From assembly GCA_945877815.1 (NCBI GenBank), contig CAMDWJ010000001.1, positions 117,407-181,406 on the forward strand: DNA of 64,000 nucleotides, written 5' to 3'. The stretch comes from Caenispirillum bisanense (GTDB lineage: Bacteria > Pseudomonadota > Alphaproteobacteria > Rhodospirillales > UBA2165). Each line of letters opens with the position of its first letter. Position 1 is the stretch's first letter. The position numbers were made by a program, and so were the translations under genes. Positions 1 to 8,561 of this stretch are shown in pieces. A model generated the notes under the pieces. That model did no database searches. It was given only the letters and a program-made list of their open reading frames with translations, and was not told where the DNA came from.

Positions 1-174
1 CATCCGTCCCTCACGCGTCATCCGCGCGAGAAAACCGAGCGTCGGACGATAACCGAGGGTCACCCGATTGACCGATGCGAGGTCGCGCAGGCAATCGCGC
101 AGATCTTCGTAGCCGCAATCTTCGGTATCCATGAGCTCCGGTTCGCTTGCCCGGCGGCAGACGTCGAACCGCAC
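1..174 (-). CDS. SAM-dependent methyltransferase, N-terminal part (runs off the left edge)
   Basis: The minus strand holds an open frame of 58 codons from a GTG at 174, three bases past the stop of the polyketide synthase, to the window edge. The visible residues include RRASEPELMD followed by LRDLASVNRVTLGYRPT. This resembles the start of the methyltransferases found next to bacterial type III polyketide synthases, where a Leu-Met-Asp and an Asn-Arg motif precede the SAM-binding fold. The catalytic core lies outside the window. The likely role, by context only, is methylation of the polyketide product. The near overlap with the upstream gene implies translational coupling. Confidence 0.6.
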   Translation of the reverse strand, partial: MRFDVCRRASEPELMDTEDCGYEDLRDCLRDLASVNRVTLGYRPTLGFLARMTREGRM

Positions 175-175
175 G

Positions 176-1240
176 TCACGCTGCTTTTTTGAAATGCATC
201 GCCTCGACCGTCAGCCCGGGACCGAAGGCGAGCGCGCATCCGGACCGCGCTCCTGGCTCGCTTCGCGCGAGAAGACGTTCGAGAACGAATAACACCGTTG
301 CCGAGGACATATTGCCGAATTCGCGCAAAATGGTGCGTGAGGAGTCCAGCGCGGAGGGCGGCAGGCCGAGCGCCTGTTCCACAGCATCGAGGACGGAGCG
401 GCCGCCGGGATGTACAGCCCAAAGATCGACATCGGACCCGATGAAATCGGAGAGCGCGGCATTGTCGCCGTTCAGCGCGGTGCCAATCGCGGAGGGCACG
501 CGGCCGGACAAGACCATATCGAAGCCCTGATCGCCGATGCCCCAGGTGATGAGTTTGGCCGCCTGCGGCAGGACCTGACTGAAGAAGCCTTCGAGTGCGA
601 AGCCGGTCGGTTCGTTTGAGACGATCGCCGCAGCGCATCCATCGCCGAAAATCAGGAAGCAGAGCAATTGTTCGAGGTCCACGCCGTCCTGAAGATGCAA
701 GGTGCACAGTTCGACCGAAACGATCAGGACTCGCGCCGCCGGTTCGGACCGCACGATGTGGCGCGCCAGCTTCAAGGCATTCAGGGACGCGGCGCACCCC
801 ATGAAACCGATGCCAACACGTTCTACCGACGGCGACAATCCGAAGCGTTGGATGATTTCCTGATCGACGCCCGGCGCGGCGAACCCGGTGCAGGTGACGG
901 TGATCAAATGAGTGATGTCGGATATCGACATATCGCTCTGCAGCTTCTCGACCGCCCGGATCGCCAGCGCGGGGGCTTCGCGTTCATAGATTTTCATGCG
1001 CGCCGCCGTTGTCGGGAAAGCTCCCGGTCGGAAGAAGCCGTTCTTCGCCGGCCCCTCATTGCCGCCCGGCGGTGTGGGTTCGAGCGATGAAAACCGATGC
1101 TCGATCTGGCCGCGCTCGACCATGCGCCGGAACAACGGCTGTTGCTGCGCGGTAAGCATGGTCTGGGCGAAATCGATAAAGGCACCATGGACGTCATGCG
1201 CCGGAACAGCCGTCGCGATGCTGTTGAGATAGGCCGTCAT
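176..1240 (-). CDS. Type III polyketide synthase (chalcone/stilbene synthase-like)
   Basis: A protein of about 354 residues with the thiolase fold of type III polyketide synthases, which condense malonyl-CoA onto an acyl-CoA starter without an acyl carrier protein. The catalytic triad is visible: Cys149 in GIGFMGCAASLN, His277 in LWAVHPGGRSVLDA and Asn310 in REFGNMSSATV. Bacterial members make alkylpyrones, alkylresorcinols or phloroglucinols; the product cannot be read from the sequence. The ATG at 1240 is preferred over an upstream start at 1303, because AAAGGAAC lies just before it and the family normally starts near this Met. A methyltransferase follows within a few bases, so the two probably form a small biosynthetic operon. 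Confidence 0.9.
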   Translation of the reverse strand: MTAYLNSIATAVPAHDVHGAFIDFAQTMLTAQQQPLFRRMVERGQIEHRFSSLEPTPPGGNEGPAKNGFFRPGAFPTTAARMKIYEREAPALAIRAVEKLQSDMSISDITHLITVTCTGFAAPGVDQEIIQRFGLSPSVERVGIGFMGCAASLNALKLARHIVRSEPAARVLIVSVELCTLHLQDGVDLEQLLCFLIFGDGCAAAIVSNEPTGFALEGFFSQVLPQAAKLITWGIGDQGFDMVLSGRVPSAIGTALNGDNAALSDFIGSDVDLWAVHPGGRSVLDAVEQALGLPPSALDSSRTILREFGNMSSATVLFVLERLLARSEPGARSGCALAFGPGLTVEAMHFKKAA

Positions 1241-1496
1241 GCCCGTTCCTTTAAAAAATCGTCCGGCGAGTAACATCAACGGGAGGTGGGCCGGGCAGGC
1301 CACCGATGCCGACTTAAGGCCGAGGAAGCACGAAGTTTATTGCATCAATTCAGTAAACACCTAGAAGCGACAAAAATTCCCTTTGGCGCGCTCTGTGTCA
1401 ATTGGAACCTCTTCGCGGCTTTCTTATGACACACGGAGGTCTATCCGATTTGTGTATATCTGAACTCACACACGTCATCTCCTAAAGGAAATAATT

Positions 1497-1889
1497 ATGA
1501 AACGTTCTGTGGCACTTCTCACTGCCGCTGCCGCCCTTCTCACGGTTGGCATCACGGCTCCGGCTTTCTCGCAAGGCACGTCGCAAACGCTGGCGCTGAT
1601 CAAAGTCGATCTGCAGTCGTTGGCATCAGGCTATCGCACGTCAAAAATTGTTGGGGGAAAAGTTGTCAACGAAGCCGACGAGACGGTCGGTACGATCGAC
1701 GATTTGATCGTGACGTCCAACGAGAAAGTGCCTTTCGCGATCGTGTCGGTTGGTGGCTTCCTCGGCGTGGGGACGAAATTGGTCGCCGTTCCGTTCAGTG
1801 CGGTCGAAGTCAGCGACAAGCAGATGTTGCTGCGCGGCGCGACGAAGGAGTCCCTGATGGGCCTTCCGGAATTCAAATACGCAAAATAG
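1497..1889 (+). CDS. Secreted PRC-barrel domain protein
   Basis: A 130-residue protein with a clear Sec signal peptide (MKRSVALLTAAAALLTVGITAPAFS, cleavage near Ala-Phe-Ser-Gln). Residues about 45-125 form a PRC-barrel domain: VVNEADETVGTIDDLIV followed by IVSVGGFLGVGTKLVAVPF and a final LMGLPEFKY. PRC-barrel proteins of this exported type are common in alphaproteobacteria; their function is poorly known and many are stress-induced. AAAGGAAAT sits seven bases before the ATG. A strong hairpin terminator follows, so the gene looks monocistronic. Confidence 0.8.
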   Translation: MKRSVALLTAAAALLTVGITAPAFSQGTSQTLALIKVDLQSLASGYRTSKIVGGKVVNEADETVGTIDDLIVTSNEKVPFAIVSVGGFLGVGTKLVAVPFSAVEVSDKQMLLRGATKESLMGLPEFKYAK

Positions 1890-1895
1890 CTGATC

Positions 1896-1930
1896 AATGG
1901 GGAGCCGATGCTTTCGGCTCTCCATTTCTT
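1896..1930 (+). terminator. Rho-independent terminator after the PRC-barrel gene
   Basis: The arms AATGGGGAGCCGA (1896-1908) and TCGGCTCTCCATT (1914-1926) pair with one mismatch around a five-base loop and are followed by a short T-rich run. The hairpin starts seven bases after the stop codon. Confidence 0.8.
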
Positions 1931-1965
1931 ATGACATGGAGCGTTTCAATAGAACGGAGATAAAC

Positions 1966-2668
1966 ATGGGGCGCGCCATTCTATTTTGGCTGATAGGTCA
2001 AACTGGTTAAACCGTCGCTCGCGATGGAAATGCGCCCCGATGGGACGAGCAATTGGAACCTCGCGCCAAGTTGTCGCCGAGGCCGTGGCGCCCGACGAAC
2101 GCAGCGAAGTGTCGCTGTTCGGCCGTTTGGACATTCAGGATGGCAAGTCGCACTACGCCGACACGAAATCGTCGGGCTCGATGTGGCGGAGTCGTTGGGA
2201 CTGTGGGCCACCAAGGATAAGAATGTTCAAATACGCTGCATGGTCGCCGATCTCGGGGTTCGCAACGGCATCGTCGATCCGCGTCTGTTTCTGCTCGACA
2301 CCACGGACAGCACCTTACTGATCGATGGCGGTGCCGATCTCAATTCGGAGCTCATGGATATCCGGGTCAAAGTGCAGCCCAAGGATATGAGCGTCTTTTC
2401 CGTGCGCACGCCGATCAGGATCAGAGGATCGTTTGCCGAACCAAGCCTCGGCGTCGACAAGGCCGCGCTGGCCGCGCGCGGGGCCGCCGCGCTGGGGCTC
2501 GGCCTGCTCCTGACCCCGCTTGCCTCGATTCTGGCTTTCATCGAGCCCGGATTGGCGGAAGACAGCGACTGCGCGGCCCTGTTGGCGACCGTGCAATCCC
2601 CGGCAAACGTCAAAACCCGCGATAAAGTCGAAGCTCCTCCTACCGCGCCACAAAATTCCATCAAGTAA
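1966..2668 (+). pseudogene. AsmA-family protein remnant
   Basis: The pieces of an AsmA-type envelope protein lie in different frames. A start with ribosome site (ACGGAGATAAACATG at 1966) opens only 14 codons. One frame near 2024 carries the AsmA-like phrase RPDGTSNWNLAP. A second frame near 2110 carries FGRLDIQDGKSHYAD. A third, from about 2190 to 2668, holds a typical AsmA C-terminal region (VRNGIVDPRLFLLDTTDS, then LNSELMDIRVKVQPKD and SVRTPIRIRGSFAEPSLG). Intact AsmA proteins are usually over 600 residues and this locus spans only about 230 codons, so large deletions as well as frameshifts have occurred. No intact product is expected. Confidence 0.75.
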
Positions 2669-2727
2669 AATTCTTCCTCTGGCGGCGAAAGCCAATCAGC
2701 GCTAGAGTCCGTTTTACGTATCAGGTT

Positions 2728-2745
2728 TCCTGACATAGATCAGGA
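2728..2745. promoter_or_regulatory. Inverted repeat upstream of dctP, possible operator
   Basis: TCCTGA and TCAGGA form a perfect inverted repeat with a six-base spacer, about 75 bases before the dctP start. The size suits a dimeric regulator site, but no regulator gene is adjacent, so this is only a candidate. Confidence 0.25.
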
Positions 2746-2821
2746 GGTGTGGATCCGAACGAGGGTGATCCGCTCTATAAAAAATGATGCGCGGGACGAC
2801 TTTAAAAAGGGAGATTCATCA

Positions 2822-3955
2822 ATGCTATTCAAGCGAAGCTTTGCGCTCGCCGCGGCAGGTTTGGCCTTGGCGACGATTTCCGGCACGCCGGTTTCGGCGG
2901 CCGAACTGACCTACGGTTCGTGGCCGCCGGCCGGTAGCATTCAAAATCGTGTGGCGATGCCTAGGATCTTCAAGGAAATCGAGGAAGAGACCAAGGGCGA
3001 GATCAAATGGAAACTCGTCGCGGGCGGACAGTTGGGCGGGCCGAAGGAATCCTTCCAGGCGACATCCGACAACATCTCGCAGGGCGCGCTCGGTATCATC
3101 ATTTCCAATCCGACTGCTTCGCCGTCGCTCAACACGATCTACAATTACCTGGTCTTCGACGGCGCCAGTTCGATTCAGGCCTCTCCGGCGGCACTCGAAA
3201 CCATGACGCTCGATTGCCAGGGCTGCTTGGATGAATTCAAGAAGCAGAACCTTGTGCCCTTGGCCGGTTGGACGACATCTCAATATTACCTCGCCTGCAC
3301 GCAGCCCTTCACCAAGGTGGAAGACCTTAAGGGCAAGCGCATCCGCGGTCAGGGTGGACCGGCGCAGCTTTGGGAAATGGCTGGCGCAATACCGGTCTCG
3401 GCGACGCTGCCCGAGGCCGTCACGCTGTTGCAGCGCGGCGGTCTCGATTGCATGCACACGACCTATACGTGGCTGCAGACCTTCGGCTACGGCGATTTCG
3501 CCAAGAACGTGCTCGATGTACCCATGAGCCTGTCGGGCCCCGCGGTCGGCCTGATGCTCAATCGCGACACCTGGAACAAGTTCACGACCGAGCAGAAGAT
3601 CATCCATCTGAGGAAGGCGGCGTTCCTGAGCGCGAATATCGCGATCGAGGAATTCACCACGGATAACCAAGCCAACCTGGAAAAGGTCATCAAGGAAAAG
3701 GGCGTGAAGCTCATTCCGGTCGAACAAGCTGGGTTCAAGGCGCTCGTCGAGAAATTCGACGCCGCCCAGCGCCAGACCATCATCGAAACTTCCAAGAAGC
3801 TCGGCGTGAAAGAACCGGAGAAGCTTCTCGACGCCTACAGGAAGAATCTCGACAAGTGGAAAGGCCTGACCGCCGACGTCGGAACGGACATGAACAAGCT
3901 GTCTGATCTGATCTGGCAGCACATCTACTCCAAGGTGGACGTCACCAAGCTCTAA
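2822..3955 (+). CDS. dctP: TRAP transporter substrate-binding protein DctP
   Basis: A periplasmic binding protein of the TRAP (DctP) family, about 377 residues. It starts with a signal peptide (MLFKRSFALAAAGLALATIS, cleavage near VSAAE). The family landmarks include KVEDLKGKRIRGQGGPA, whose Arg normally binds the carboxylate of the ligand, and LPEAVTLLQRGGLDCMHTT. It would capture an organic acid or related solute for the membrane subunits encoded downstream. The ATG at 2822 is chosen because AAAAAGGGAGATT precedes it and the signal peptide begins there; an upstream start at 2747 would bury the signal. The ligand cannot be predicted. Confidence 0.9.
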   Translation: MLFKRSFALAAAGLALATISGTPVSAAELTYGSWPPAGSIQNRVAMPRIFKEIEEETKGEIKWKLVAGGQLGGPKESFQATSDNISQGALGIIISNPTASPSLNTIYNYLVFDGASSIQASPAALETMTLDCQGCLDEFKKQNLVPLAGWTTSQYYLACTQPFTKVEDLKGKRIRGQGGPAQLWEMAGAIPVSATLPEAVTLLQRGGLDCMHTTYTWLQTFGYGDFAKNVLDVPMSLSGPAVGLMLNRDTWNKFTTEQKIIHLRKAAFLSANIAIEEFTTDNQANLEKVIKEKGVKLIPVEQAGFKALVEKFDAAQRQTIIETSKKLGVKEPEKLLDAYRKNLDKWKGLTADVGTDMNKLSDLIWQHIYSKVDVTKL

Positions 3956-4047
3956 CCGGCTTGGAACGGCGACTTACGTAACGCACATCGGCGCAGTCGC
4001 GCGGCTCCAGGGGGGTGGGGCCGCGCGATGCTAATCGGGGGGATACG

Positions 4048-4602
4048 ATGAAAGCGCTGTTCAAGTGGCTTGATTACATCATTGTCGCTCTGACATGGGT
4101 GGCGCTCGCGGTCGGTGTGCTGATGATGCTCCATGTCAGCGCCGACGTGGCCGGACGCTTCTTCGGCAGGCCCTTTCCGGGAACGAACGAGATCGTCGCC
4201 GGCTACTATATGATCCTCCTGATCTTCCTGCCGTGGGCCCATGTGACCCGCGACAACAACCATATCTGCGCGGAGATGTTCGTGCAGCACATACCGCCCG
4301 CCGTCATGGAGTGGATCGAAATCGGTATCAAGCTTCTGACGCTCGTCTACATCGGCGTTTTCACGTGGCAGACATGGCTGCGCGCGATGCAGCAGATGCG
4401 CAACGGTGAAGCACTCCAGATTGTGACGAGTTATCTGCCGGTCTGGCCGAGCCGCTTTGCGCTTCCGATCGCTGGCGGCCTCATGACGCTCTATCTCGTG
4501 CTGCGCATCATCTCCGATGTCCGCGATCTCTTGTCGTCGAACCGCGATCCGAGCTCGCCCGATGAACACGAGGCCATGCTCAAGACGGGAGATGGGCTAT
4601 GA
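4048..4602 (+). CDS. dctQ: TRAP transporter small permease DctQ
   Basis: A 184-residue inner-membrane protein with four predicted membrane segments and the typical DctQ pattern (an N-terminal helix, then FFGRPFPGTNEIVAGYYM, then PWAHVTRDNNHICAEMF). DctQ joins the large permease DctM to form the sodium-driven transporter that accepts ligand from DctP. The ATG at 4048 follows GGGGGGATAC. The end overlaps the start of dctM as ATGA, so the two are translationally coupled. Confidence 0.88.
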   Translation: MKALFKWLDYIIVALTWVALAVGVLMMLHVSADVAGRFFGRPFPGTNEIVAGYYMILLIFLPWAHVTRDNNHICAEMFVQHIPPAVMEWIEIGIKLLTLVYIGVFTWQTWLRAMQQMRNGEALQIVTSYLPVWPSRFALPIAGGLMTLYLVLRIISDVRDLLSSNRDPSSPDEHEAMLKTGDGL

Positions 4603-5918
4603 GTACGGGCGTCCTCGCATTCGCCAGCCTTGTGCTGATGTTGTTTCTGTTGGGCATTCGCGTGCCCATTGGCGTCGCCATGGGCGCCGTCGCTTTCGGC
4701 GGCTTCTGGTATATCGGCAATATCAATATCGCGCTCGCTGTTGTGCGCGACACGCCTTTTTCCTTCGCCGCGAGTTGGGACCTTTCCGCGATCCCGATGT
4801 TCCTGCTGATGGGATCGATCGCCAGCAACGCCGGAATTGCATCGGGATTGTTCCGCGCGGCGCGCGCCTGGTTCGGCGGGCTGCCGGGCGGTCTCGCGGT
4901 CGCCACCAACTGGGCCTGCGCGGGCTTCGGCGCGGCGTCAGGTTCCAGCATCGCGGCCGCCGCGGTTGTCGCGCGCATCGCGGTGCCCGAAATGCTGAAG
5001 GCGAAATACGACAAAGGATTGGCGACCGGTGTATGCGCCAGCGGCGGTACGCTCGATGCGCTGATCCCGCCCAGCATCACTTTCGTCATCTATGGCATCT
5101 TCGCCGAGGTGTCCGTCGCCCAGCTTCTGCTCGCGGGCGTCATGCCGGGAATCCTGACGGCGGTCGTCTATATGATAATGATCATCGGACGCTGCTGGTG
5201 GAATCCCAAACTGGCCCCGCCGATCGTGTACGAAGACCGCGCGGCACTTTGGCGCGAACGTTGGTCGTCGCTGACCGAGATCTGGCCGATCAGCGTGCTG
5301 ATCCTCGGCGTCATCGGGGGACTTTATACCGGCACGGTCACGCCGACCGAAGGTGGCGCCACGGGCGCGCTTTTGGCCATCGTCATCGGGTTGGTGCAGC
5401 GCCGGCTGAGCTGGCAAGGCTTCGTTGATGCGGTGAAGGATGCGATCGGTACGACGTCGCAGCTTCTGTTCGTGGGCGTCGGCGCGATCATGTACACGAA
5501 ATTCCTGGCGCTCGCCGGAATCGGCCCCGTGTTGGTCGAGATGGTGGGAAGCTGGTCGATCGATCCGCTACACCTCGTGATCGCGGCGTCGATCGTCTAT
5601 CTCGTCCTGGGGACCTTCATGGACCCGCTTGGCATGATCCTGCTGACCATCCCCGTCTTCATACCGATGTTCCAGGCGCTGCATATGGATCTCGTCTGGT
5701 TCGGGGTGATCGTCGTGAAGTATATCGGCATCAGTCTTCTGACCCCGCCGGTCGGTTTCAACATCTATGTCGTGGCGAGTGCCACCAATAACGAAATCCC
5801 GCTGAAAACGATCTACCGGGGCTGCTATTGGTTCCTGGGCGCGGAGGTTGTCATTATGATCCTTCTGATCGCCTTTCCGGAAATCTCGCTCTGGCTGCCG
5901 CGCTCGATCTGGCGATAG
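4599..5918 (+). CDS. dctM: TRAP transporter large permease DctM
   Basis: A 439-residue polytopic membrane protein of the DctM family with about 12 membrane segments. Family features include IPIGVAMGAV near the start, the Gly/Ala-rich AASGSSIAAAAVVARIAVPEM, the paired GGTLDALIPPSITFVIYGI, and late in the protein LGTFMDPLGMILLTIPVF and LTPPVGFNIYV. It moves the ligand and sodium across the inner membrane. Its start overlaps the dctQ stop and it completes the dctPQM set. Confidence 0.92.
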   Translation: MSTGVLAFASLVLMLFLLGIRVPIGVAMGAVAFGGFWYIGNINIALAVVRDTPFSFAASWDLSAIPMFLLMGSIASNAGIASGLFRAARAWFGGLPGGLAVATNWACAGFGAASGSSIAAAAVVARIAVPEMLKAKYDKGLATGVCASGGTLDALIPPSITFVIYGIFAEVSVAQLLLAGVMPGILTAVVYMIMIIGRCWWNPKLAPPIVYEDRAALWRERWSSLTEIWPISVLILGVIGGLYTGTVTPTEGGATGALLAIVIGLVQRRLSWQGFVDAVKDAIGTTSQLLFVGVGAIMYTKFLALAGIGPVLVEMVGSWSIDPLHLVIAASIVYLVLGTFMDPLGMILLTIPVFIPMFQALHMDLVWFGVIVVKYIGISLLTPPVGFNIYVVASATNNEIPLKTIYRGCYWFLGAEVVIMILLIAFPEISLWLPRSIWR

Positions 5919-5931
5919 AATCGGCGGATAC

Positions 5932-6156
5932 ATGGGGAAACTGACCGAGATCGCGCGTTATTGTGCTTCGAACGGCGTGCCGCGGCGATCCTTGATCGTC
6001 GCGGCGATCATCGGAACGATCATCAATCTTATCAATCAGGGCGATACACTCGTCGCCGGCGGTGATCTCAATTGGATCAAGATCGGGCTGAGCTATATTT
6101 TGCCTTATTGCGTCGCGACTTACGGCGCGGTCTCGGTGCAGATGAGCCGGCGCTAG
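5932..6156 (+). CDS. NrtS-like small membrane protein (putative nitrate/nitrite transporter)
   Basis: A 74-residue protein with two hydrophobic segments. The core RRSLIVAAIIGTIINLINQGD, an Asn-Gln-Gly-Asp turn, then LSYILPYCVATYGA match the short NrtS family known from cyanobacteria and proteobacteria as nitrate/nitrite transporters. The assignment rests on motif memory. It starts 13 bases after dctM and could be co-transcribed with it, though no functional link with a TRAP system is known. It converges with the aldolase gene. Confidence 0.55.
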   Translation: MGKLTEIARYCASNGVPRRSLIVAAIIGTIINLINQGDTLVAGGDLNWIKIGLSYILPYCVATYGAVSVQMSRR

Positions 6157-6165
6157 GCGGCCCGT

Positions 6166-6906
6166 TTAGGCTTCGCTTTTGTAGCTATCGTCGATGACGC
6201 CGGCCTTGGCCGCGACGCCGACGTGATAGCTCCACAGCTTGCCCGTATGCCAGTTACGGTCGAAGGACGAGAGGAAGGATTTGGCTTCCTCCGCCGTCAG
6301 CGGATTGACGCGTCCGATGGCGGCTGCGCGATACAGCGCCTCGGCATTCTCCTCGAAATGGACGCAATCGACGAACAAGGCGCGGACGTCTTCGGCCACA
6401 ACCACCGCGCCGTGGGCGCGAATCAGCGCGGCCTCGTAGGCGCCGAGCGTGTCGGCGAGTGCCCGGCCTGATTCCTTGCTGTCGATATGGCTCGGATCGG
6501 GATGCACCGGGGTGCCGGCGATCCAGCGCGCGGCGTGATTCTTCACCGGAGCAAAGGCGACATCGTCGGTCAATGTGAACAAGGTTGCCGTTTCGGGGTG
6601 GAAATGGGCGATGGCGCCGACGTCGGGCCGGGCCTTCATGATCTCGGTATGGATGAAAACCTCGGACGGCGGCTTGCCGTTCTCTTTGCCGGCCAGCACG
6701 TTGCCATCGAAATCGACGACGACGAGGTCTTCCGGGTTCACTTCGTCGCGGCTGCGCAATCCCGGCTGGATCAGGAGGGCATCGCGTCCCGGTAAGCGCG
6801 CGCTTATATGTCCGCTATAGCCCAGGATATTCTCATGCACGAGCATGCGCGTGCAGGCCGCGATATCGCGCCGCAAGGCTGCTTCTGAATTGGAAAGTGT
6901 GGCCAT
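6166..6906 (-). CDS. Class II aldolase/adducin family protein
   Basis: A 246-residue protein of the class II aldolase/adducin fold, related to L-fuculose-phosphate aldolase. The zinc site is visible as HFHPE (about residue 118) and IRAHGAVVVAED (about residue 178), with NILGYSGHISARLPG supplying the phosphate-loop region near residue 25. The reaction could be aldol cleavage or decarboxylation of a hydroxy acid; the substrate is unknown. The ATG at 6906 follows AGGAGG at good distance and is preferred over one at 6936. It lies convergent to the TRAP operon, which might import its substrate, but that is inference. Confidence 0.82.
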   Translation of the reverse strand: MATLSNSEAALRRDIAACTRMLVHENILGYSGHISARLPGRDALLIQPGLRSRDEVNPEDLVVVDFDGNVLAGKENGKPPSEVFIHTEIMKARPDVGAIAHFHPETATLFTLTDDVAFAPVKNHAARWIAGTPVHPDPSHIDSKESGRALADTLGAYEAALIRAHGAVVVAEDVRALFVDCVHFEENAEALYRAAAIGRVNPLTAEEAKSFLSSFDRNWHTGKLWSYHVGVAAKAGVIDDSYKSEA

Positions 6907-7011
6907 CGATGCCTCCTGTTTCGCGCACTGTTCCATATGCGTCGGGAGCGGGCAATTGCCTTATTCGGCCCGACGGCGATAGAATTGGCACATCGACAAG
7001 GAGGCGTCGTC

Positions 7012-7335
7012 ATGATTGCCCGCATTTTCCCCTATCTTGCGTTGGCTGTTGTTGCGTTGGCACCGCGAATTGCCGTGGCCGATTCGATCGATGGCAACTG
7101 GTGTTCGTCCGACGGCCGCCATTTTGAAATCGCCGGCTCGCAGATCGTCACATGGGCTGGAACGCGCGTGCCCGGGGATTACGATCGGCACGGCTTTCGC
7201 TACGTCGTTCCACCGACTGAAAAAGGCGCTGGGGCCAAGATCGACATGCGTTTGATGGGCGAATATGCCGTGCAGGTGATGACCGACGGTGCCGCACCGC
7301 AAACCTGGAACCGCTGCGCGAAGCCGACCAGCTAG
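7012..7335 (+). CDS. Small secreted protein of unknown function
   Basis: A 107-residue protein with a signal peptide (MIARIFPYLALAVVALAPRI, cleavage after VAVAD). The mature part contains IDGNWCSSDGRHFEIAGSQIV, a pair of cysteines (Trp-Cys near the start, Arg-Cys near the end) and beta-rich sequence. GNWC followed by DGR is reminiscent of small periplasmic lipocalin-like proteins of alphaproteobacteria, but no family can be named. AAGGAGG lies ten bases before the ATG. It overlaps the end of the convergent exporter gene by four bases. Confidence 0.6.
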   Translation: MIARIFPYLALAVVALAPRIAVADSIDGNWCSSDGRHFEIAGSQIVTWAGTRVPGDYDRHGFRYVVPPTEKGAGAKIDMRLMGEYAVQVMTDGAAPQTWNRCAKPTS

Positions 7336-8555
7336 CCGTGTCGCCGCGCGTCTGACTCGAGATTCCTTGCGGCGAACAGATAGACCAGCAGGACCGAGAT
7401 GCCGGCAATGGCGGTGATGGATGCCATCGGAACCGCGCTATGTTTCGGCAAAAGCCCGACTGCGATCGAAGAGAGGGTGCTGAGCAATCCCTGCATGATG
7501 CCGATGAGCGACGAGGCGGCTCCGGCGCGGCTGGCGAAGGGAACCAAGGCGCCCGCCAAGGCGGGCGATTGAACGAAGGCCATGCCGACCATATAGGCCA
7601 TCATGGGGATGACAATCGCCCAGATCGAACGGACGTCTGCGAGCGCCAGGATCAGTTCCGTGGATCCTGCGAGTGCACAGAATACCGTGCCGCCGAACAA
7701 CATCGGCGCGATGCCAAAGCGCGCGATCAGATGTGCATTTACGAAGGCGGCCGCGGCGTTGCAGGCCATGATCAGAGCATAGAAAAAACTGAAGGTATCG
7801 GGATCGAGGCCGCGCGCCCCGATCAGCACGGCGGCCGAGCCGGACAGAAATGCGCTCAGGCCTAATGGGCCGCCAACCGCGAGCGCCGCGTAAACCAGGA
7901 ACATCCGATTGCGGCCGATCTCGATGAAGTTGATCAACATTGTCATCGGCTTGACTGCGTGAATATTTTTTTCGACGAGCGTCTCATCGACATACCGCCA
8001 AAGGAGAATCCACAAGGCGGCCGTGAACAAAGCCATGAACAAAAACACCGCTCGCCAATCGAAATGGATCACCAGTTGAGCGCTGATCACCGGCGCGAAG
8101 ATTGGAATGCTGGTGCCGATGACTGTCATGTAGGACAAGACCCGAGCGGCAATGTCGCGCGCATAAAGGTCGCGCACGATGGCTCGTACGACGATGCGCC
8201 CCGACGATCCCGCGGCCCCTTGCAGGAAACGCAGCCCGATCAGCACCCAGACGTCGGCGGCCCAGATCGCGAGGGCCGCTGTCAGCGAATAGAGTGCGAT
8301 CCCGGTCAGCAGCACCGGCCGGCGGCCGAAACGGTCGGCGAGCGGCCCGACGAAGGCTTGGCCGATCGCGCCGCCCAAAAAGAAAGCCGCGACCGCGAAC
8401 TGAATGCGGCTCATATCAGCTTCGAGTGCGTGTGAAAGAACCACCATTATCGGGAGGAATGCGTCGGTGCCGAGCGCGCCCAGGAATGTGGCTGCACCGA
8501 ATCCCGCCGTCAGGACAAGGCGGGGTTCGCCTGTGGCCTGCTTGGGGGCCGACAT
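7332..8555 (-). CDS. MFS drug exporter, Bcr/CflA type
   Basis: A 407-residue, 12-helix major facilitator protein. The first loop carries GPLADRFGRRPVLLTG, the classic MFS motif A. The sequence LRFLQGAAGSSGRIVVRAIVRDLY is the hallmark region of the Bcr/CflA subgroup, which exports drugs such as bicyclomycin or chloramphenicol by proton antiport. The substrate here is not predictable. It sits seven bases downstream of the cNMP-binding gene on the same strand, and the two are probably co-transcribed. Confidence 0.85.
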   Translation of the reverse strand: MSAPKQATGEPRLVLTAGFGAATFLGALGTDAFLPIMVVLSHALEADMSRIQFAVAAFFLGGAIGQAFVGPLADRFGRRPVLLTGIALYSLTAALAIWAADVWVLIGLRFLQGAAGSSGRIVVRAIVRDLYARDIAARVLSYMTVIGTSIPIFAPVISAQLVIHFDWRAVFLFMALFTAALWILLWRYVDETLVEKNIHAVKPMTMLINFIEIGRNRMFLVYAALAVGGPLGLSAFLSGSAAVLIGARGLDPDTFSFFYALIMACNAAAAFVNAHLIARFGIAPMLFGGTVFCALAGSTELILALADVRSIWAIVIPMMAYMVGMAFVQSPALAGALVPFASRAGAASSLIGIMQGLLSTLSSIAVGLLPKHSAVPMASITAIAGISVLLVYLFAARNLESDARRHG

Positions 8556-8561
8556 GGCGTA

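Noticed and set aside
60..797. 245-codon minus-strand frame opposite the polyketide synthase reading frame
   Set aside because: Arg-rich composition and overlap with a well-supported gene on the same strand in another frame; a shadow frame.
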